A DNA stretch of 64,000 nucleotides from an uncultured bacterium (GTDB lineage Bacteria; Elusimicrobiota; Elusimicrobia; Elusimicrobiales; Elusimicrobiaceae), in NCBI GenBank assembly GCA_949294085.1, contig CASFFX010000003.1, forward strand, positions 186,001 to 250,000, written 5' to 3'. Below the pieces are notes generated by a model, which did no database searches, was not told where the DNA came from, and saw only the letters and a list, made by a program, of their open reading frames with translations. Every line of letters starts with the position of its first letter. Positions within the stretch are counted from its first letter, which is position 1. Positions 60,530 through 64,000 of this stretch are shown in pieces. The position numbers were made by a program, and so were the translations under genes.

Positions 60530-62056
60530 ATGGTAAATCTTTTTAAGCCCACCTCCTATACAGCCGGGGCCGCGCTGGCCGTGGGCGCCACGCTGGCGTG
60601 GAAAGTGCTTTCCTTTGCCAACGCCCTCTTGATTGCTTTGTACTTCGGCGCCGGGCAAAATACCGATATCTATTTTTATTTGATGATGGTGCTGGGGTTT
60701 GGGCTGACGTTCCTGCAGCGGATGAACGCGGCGGTGGTAATTCCCGAAGCCATGGCGCGCGAAGCCCAACTGCCGGGCTCCGGTCGGCCGCTGTTAAATG
60801 GATTTTTGTACTTTTACGTGTTTCTGCTGGCGGGGCTGGCCCTGGCGGGCGCGGCGGCCCCGGTGGGGCTAGCGCGGCTGTTTTCCCGCTTTGGGGCGGA
60901 GCAACTGGCGGCCCAGCGCACCTTGATTACTTGCAGTTTTATTTTGTTTGGGCTTCAACTGCTCTGCGCCTATCTGACGGCCGTACTGGAAATGCACCGC
61001 CGGTTCGCTTCGGCCCTGTTAACCCCCTTGAACGCGTTGCTGCCTTTGGCGTTTTTGGTGGGGTTTGGGCGCCAGTGGGGCATTATCAGCATGGTGTACG
61101 GCTTTTTGGCGGCCAACCTGCTGCAAGTGCTCGTTTACGGATTTTGGCTTAAAAAAGAATTGGCCTGGCAGTTCCGCCCCGGCAAAACCGCGTGGCCCAA
61201 ACAGCTCACCCGCAACCTGGCCAGCAACCAGCTGATTGAACTGGCCAATATTGCCAGCAGCCTGCTGCCGATTTATCTGTTAAGCGGGTACGCGGCGGGG
61301 CTGGTCAGCTCGCTCAACTATGCCAAACAACTTTCCGACTCGCCGACCGAAATCTTTACCTACCGCGTGGCCAATGTGTCCAAAATCCAATTAACCGACA
61401 ACGCCGCCCGCCAAAAATGGGACCAGCTAAACGACAACTTTTTGTCCACCCAGCACTTTCTGCTGTTTGTACTTACGCCGCTGGCGGTGTTTACGTGTTT
61501 TTTCGCACCGGAAATCGTAACGCTGTTTTTTAAGCGCGGCCATTTTACCGGGCAAGACGTGCAAAACGCCGCCGCTTTTTTGCGCCCGCTGATGGGGACT
61601 TTGTGGTTTCTGGCGCTGATTACGCTGCAAAACAATGTGGTGGCGGCCGGACGGAAAGTGAAGGAAAGCTTGCCCTATGCGCTGGCATGCATTGGCCTGT
61701 TTATTGCGGCGGTTCCTTTTACCATGCAGCGGTGGGGCGCGTTTGCCTTTCCCTACACGCAGGTGGCCTGCAGCTGCGTCAGTTTGGGGATTAATTATGC
61801 ACTATTTAAGAAATACTTCCCGCAGGTGCAATACGTCCGCTCGCTCCAAGCGGCGGGGCGGCTGCTGGGGCTAAACCTGCTGGCGCTCGTGCCGGCGGCA
61901 GGCGTCTATATCGGGTGGGGAAAACAACTGCCGGTATGGGCAATTGTGAGTTGCTGCGGGGTGGTGTTTGTAGGCGTGCTGTGGGGGCTTGCTTATAAAA
62001 GCGGGGATTGGCAGCTCTTTTGCAAACGGCTCAGCGGGCTGACCGAAAAAATTTAA
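60530..62056 (+). CDS. MurJ/MviN-family lipid-linked oligosaccharide flippase
   Basis: 508 residues with about 14 membrane helices of the MOP superfamily. Family-like parts are the first helix region (KVLSFANALLIALYFGAGQNTDIY), the QRMNAAVVIPE segment and FFAPEIVTLFFKRGHFTGQDV. MurJ flips lipid II; relatives flip other undecaprenyl-linked glycans. The convergent glycosyltransferases downstream leave open a role in polysaccharide or O-unit export instead of lipid II. Expression is probably leaderless (-10 seven bases before ATG). The last four bases overlap the convergent GT9-like gene. Confidence 0.87.
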   Translation: MVNLFKPTSYTAGAALAVGATLAWKVLSFANALLIALYFGAGQNTDIYFYLMMVLGFGLTFLQRMNAAVVIPEAMAREAQLPGSGRPLLNGFLYFYVFLLAGLALAGAAAPVGLARLFSRFGAEQLAAQRTLITCSFILFGLQLLCAYLTAVLEMHRRFASALLTPLNALLPLAFLVGFGRQWGIISMVYGFLAANLLQVLVYGFWLKKELAWQFRPGKTAWPKQLTRNLASNQLIELANIASSLLPIYLLSGYAAGLVSSLNYAKQLSDSPTEIFTYRVANVSKIQLTDNAARQKWDQLNDNFLSTQHFLLFVLTPLAVFTCFFAPEIVTLFFKRGHFTGQDVQNAAAFLRPLMGTLWFLALITLQNNVVAAGRKVKESLPYALACIGLFIAAVPFTMQRWGAFAFPYTQVACSCVSLGINYALFKKYFPQVQYVRSLQAAGRLLGLNLLALVPAAGVYIGWGKQLPVWAIVSCCGVVFVGVLWGLAYKSGDWQLFCKRLSGLTEKI

Positions 62057-63234
62057 TGCTTCAAAATGCGCTTGACCGCGTCCAGCACGCTTTGGGCGCT
62101 GACCGCCTGGGTGCACGGCGCCGCCACCGCGCCCAACGGGCACTTCAGCATCCAATCGTTGCTGACCCACATGCATCCGCCGCAAGGCCCGGCGGCCAGG
62201 TTTTCGTTTTTGGCGTAGCCGAAAAAATGTGCGGAAGAAGGCCCGAATATCACCACGCTGCGCACGTCTAAAAATTGGGCCAAATGCACCAGTCCGCTTT
62301 CCGTGTCCACGTGTGCCAGCGCGCCTTGCAAAATAGAAGGCAGCTCCTGCACGCGGGTTTTGCCCACCAAGCACACATCGGCTTCTTCGTAAACGGGGCT
62401 GTTTTGGCCGCCCAGCTGCACCAGTTTAATGTGCGGGAAAGCCTGCTTAAACAACCGGAAAAATTCACACCACCGCACCGCCGGCCACGCCCGGGTGGGC
62501 CGCTGACGGGAAACCGTCTGCGCCGAGCTGGTGCCGTCATGAAAAGTAAGGTACGAAACGCCTTCCAAGCCCCATTTTTGGCGGGCATGGTCCGTTACGC
62601 TTAGCTGGGCAAACGCATCGTGCGGCAGTTCGGTCCCGGCCGTATAAGCCATTAAATCAAAACGCCGTCCGCCCTGTGCATAAAGCCAGCGTCCCAATAC
62701 GCCTTCCGTCAAAAACAAATCGTCCAACAGCGTTCCCAGCGCCGCCTGCGCCTGCTGAGCCCGCTGCAAAACCGGCAAAAAATCCGGCGCGTTCCGCCGC
62801 AAGCGTTCTTCATTTACGTGCAAAAATTTTGCCGCCAGGCAAGCCTGCACGGCCAAATCATAATCGGCCGTATAAAAATCGTCCTGTGTAAGCACGTTGG
62901 TCTTTTCGTCTGCGCCGAACAACGTTTCCCCCACGCCGGGCAGCGGGGCATACACGTCAAACACCGCCTGCGGCAAATACGTGCGGTAGGCCATGACCAG
63001 CCGCTTGGCACACGCGGCGTCCCCCAATCCGCCCGGCAGCCAAAACAAGACCCGCAGCGGATCCTGCGGCCGCGGCAGACGGCGGCGCCAATTTTTCAAC
63101 TGTGCCAAAAACGCTTTTTTGCGCCGGCTCCAGGCAAAAGCGGCCCGCACCAGGCGGCTGTCCCGGCCGCGCCAGTCCAGTAATTCCTGCCACTCTTTCA
63201 AACTTAATTTCACGTGAGGGTCGTTCCAATTCAT
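62053..63234 (-). CDS. GT9-like glycosyltransferase (heptosyltransferase family)
   Basis: 393 residues. After a basic N-terminal helical extension, FWLPGGLGDAACAKRLVMAYR resembles the start of GT9 heptosyltransferases. The C-terminal half has HVDTESGLVHLAQFLDVRSVVIFGPSS, the GT9 nucleotide-sugar site with its conserved acidic and Gly/His residues. A late cysteine cluster (CGGCMW and KCPLG) recalls the zinc-like cysteines at the end of many GT9 proteins. Probably adds heptose or another sugar to LPS core. It starts with an ATGA overlap with the upstream GT4 gene. Confidence 0.84.
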   Translation of the reverse strand: MNWNDPHVKLSLKEWQELLDWRGRDSRLVRAAFAWSRRKKAFLAQLKNWRRRLPRPQDPLRVLFWLPGGLGDAACAKRLVMAYRTYLPQAVFDVYAPLPGVGETLFGADEKTNVLTQDDFYTADYDLAVQACLAAKFLHVNEERLRRNAPDFLPVLQRAQQAQAALGTLLDDLFLTEGVLGRWLYAQGGRRFDLMAYTAGTELPHDAFAQLSVTDHARQKWGLEGVSYLTFHDGTSSAQTVSRQRPTRAWPAVRWCEFFRLFKQAFPHIKLVQLGGQNSPVYEEADVCLVGKTRVQELPSILQGALAHVDTESGLVHLAQFLDVRSVVIFGPSSAHFFGYAKNENLAAGPCGGCMWVSNDWMLKCPLGAVAAPCTQAVSAQSVLDAVKRILKH

Positions 63235-64000
63235 TTTACGGCTTCCTTGCAGAGTGTTTCGTAAGCGTCTATATATTTATGCAGGGAAAAACGGCTGACG
63301 ACTTCCTGCGCTTTTTGCCCAAATTGCCGCCGCAGCTCTTCCGAGCGCATCAGCTCGGCCATTTTGGCGGCCAGCCGTTCGGTATAATTGGGCTTGACCA
63401 AAAACCCGTCCACCCCGTCCCGCACGATTACGTCCGGCCCGTTGCAGTTAAAACTCACCACCGGCAGTCCGTACGCCATGGCTTCCAACAGCACCATGGG
63501 AAATCCTTCCGTTCGGGAGGACATGGCATACAGCTGCACGTGCCGATACACCGCCGCCAAATTTTGTACGGGCGGCACAAACTGCACACTGTGCTGGACG
63601 TCCAACGTTTCGGCTAATCCCTTTAATTCGGCTTCCTCTTCGCCCGCACCGATAATGCACAGCCGCCAGTCGGCAAAATCGTCGCACACGCGCCGCCACG
63701 CTTCCAGCAGCAGGTCAAAACCTTTTTGGCGAACCAGCCGCCCCACGGCCAGCACGTATTTTTTGTCTTCCTGCAAAAATTCGGGCCGCGCAAAAAAACC
63801 CTTTTCCGGGGCGAGTGCAGGATTGTAAATGACCACCGGCTTCCAATGCGCGTGATACATGGCCACAAATTTGCGGTCCCGCTCCGACAGTACGGCCACG
63901 CGGTACGCCTTGCGCAGCAGCCAATTGCGCAAGATTTTCCATTTTAGGGAACATTTTAGAATCCGCACGTCCAAATGGTCCGCATAAATATACGGAATCC
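63231..64000 (-). CDS. GT4-like glycosyltransferase, N-terminus outside the window
   Basis: The visible 256 residues are the C-terminal two thirds of a GT-B enzyme. The frame stays open past 63974 to the window edge (reading IPYIYADHLDVR), so the start is missing. The GT4 core is clear: YVLAVGRLVRQKGFDLLLEA, CIIGAGEEEAELK, and the EX7E-like site SSRTEGFPMVLLEAMAYGLPVV with both glutamates, then FLVKPN. Probably involved in LPS core or O-antigen synthesis with the GT9 partner. Confidence 0.92.
   Translation of the reverse strand, partial: IPYIYADHLDVRILKCSLKWKILRNWLLRKAYRVAVLSERDRKFVAMYHAHWKPVVIYNPALAPEKGFFARPEFLQEDKKYVLAVGRLVRQKGFDLLLEAWRRVCDDFADWRLCIIGAGEEEAELKGLAETLDVQHSVQFVPPVQNLAAVYRHVQLYAMSSRTEGFPMVLLEAMAYGLPVVSFNCNGPDVIVRDGVDGFLVKPNYTERLAAKMAELMRSEELRRQFGQKAQEVVSRFSLHKYIDAYETLCKEAVK

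Noticed and set aside
1..64000. CRISPR arrays, prophage, insertion sequences or integrated elements
   Set aside because: I saw no regularly spaced repeats, transposase genes or terminal repeats. The single tyrosine recombinase has housekeeping context, and composition is even throughout.

Overview
The window looks like a contiguous chromosomal segment of a Gram-negative (diderm) bacterium, most probably a gut-lineage member of the phylum Elusimicrobiota. That placement is inference. It rests on several short type IV pilin-like proteins with a near-invariant N-terminus ([19 protein letters not shown]) and Cys-containing tails, a DUF4912 plus GH57 glycogen-branching pair, a biotin ligase coupled to a Na+-pumping oxaloacetate decarboxylase, and many envelope proteins without obvious named relatives. 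Coding density is very high and genes overlap often (ATGA junctions). I see no IS element, prophage, CRISPR array, rRNA or base-composition island, and no gene-free stretch longer than 300 bases.

Layout, part 1 (1-18600). A parvulin-type foldase (partial) and pdxA; a pilin; birA-oadG-oadA-oadB; a GT8-like glycosyltransferase; on the minus strand a zinc/manganese-type ABC importer translationally coupled to endonuclease III; an EamA exporter and threonine synthase; a tiny pilin-like membrane protein; DUF4912 + GH57 branching enzyme; an exported protein with tandem helical repeats; greA; and an exported trypsin-fold protease.

Part 2 (18700-30700). A 642-residue membrane-anchored protein of unknown function. 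A six-gene envelope operon follows: lipoprotein, beta-barrel, HAMP-only membrane protein, TolC-like channel, exported patatin, TPR lipoprotein. Then a minus-strand pair of exported TldD/TldE-like proteins, one with an intact HExxxH site and one with that site destroyed, tRNA-Thr(UGU), a TerC-family protein and ribosomal protein bL28.

Part 3 (30700-56000). bamA-skp-lpxD-lpxC-fabZ-lpxA-lpxI forms one outer-membrane/lipid A biogenesis operon. Two tandem pilins on the minus strand follow. Then comes a roughly 16.5 kb plus-strand run with no visible internal terminator: tpiA, deoC, a 1027-residue DnaA-family AAA+ protein, two FlgT/LPP20-like lipoproteins, comM, dprA, topA, a xer recombinase, a ROK-family protein, lptD, tdk and an RDD membrane protein. 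The DnaA-like protein is the most unusual item. It has a large disordered Pro/Ala region, a DnaA-type ATPase core, no DnaA DNA-binding domain, and a distinct C-terminal domain.

Part 4 (56000-64000). pal-cpoB-tolB and gatB on the minus strand, a MurJ/MviN-family flippase, and two convergent glycosyltransferases, the last running off the window.

Transcription signals show a recurring pattern. About ten promoters carry an extended -10 element (TGn followed by a TATAAT-like hexamer, often TGCTAyAAT). At least five genes have the start codon only 6-7 bases after the -10 box, so their mRNAs should be leaderless. Other genes have ordinary GGAG-type ribosome binding sites. No function here was confirmed by database search. 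Family names come from recognising motifs and overall sequence character.
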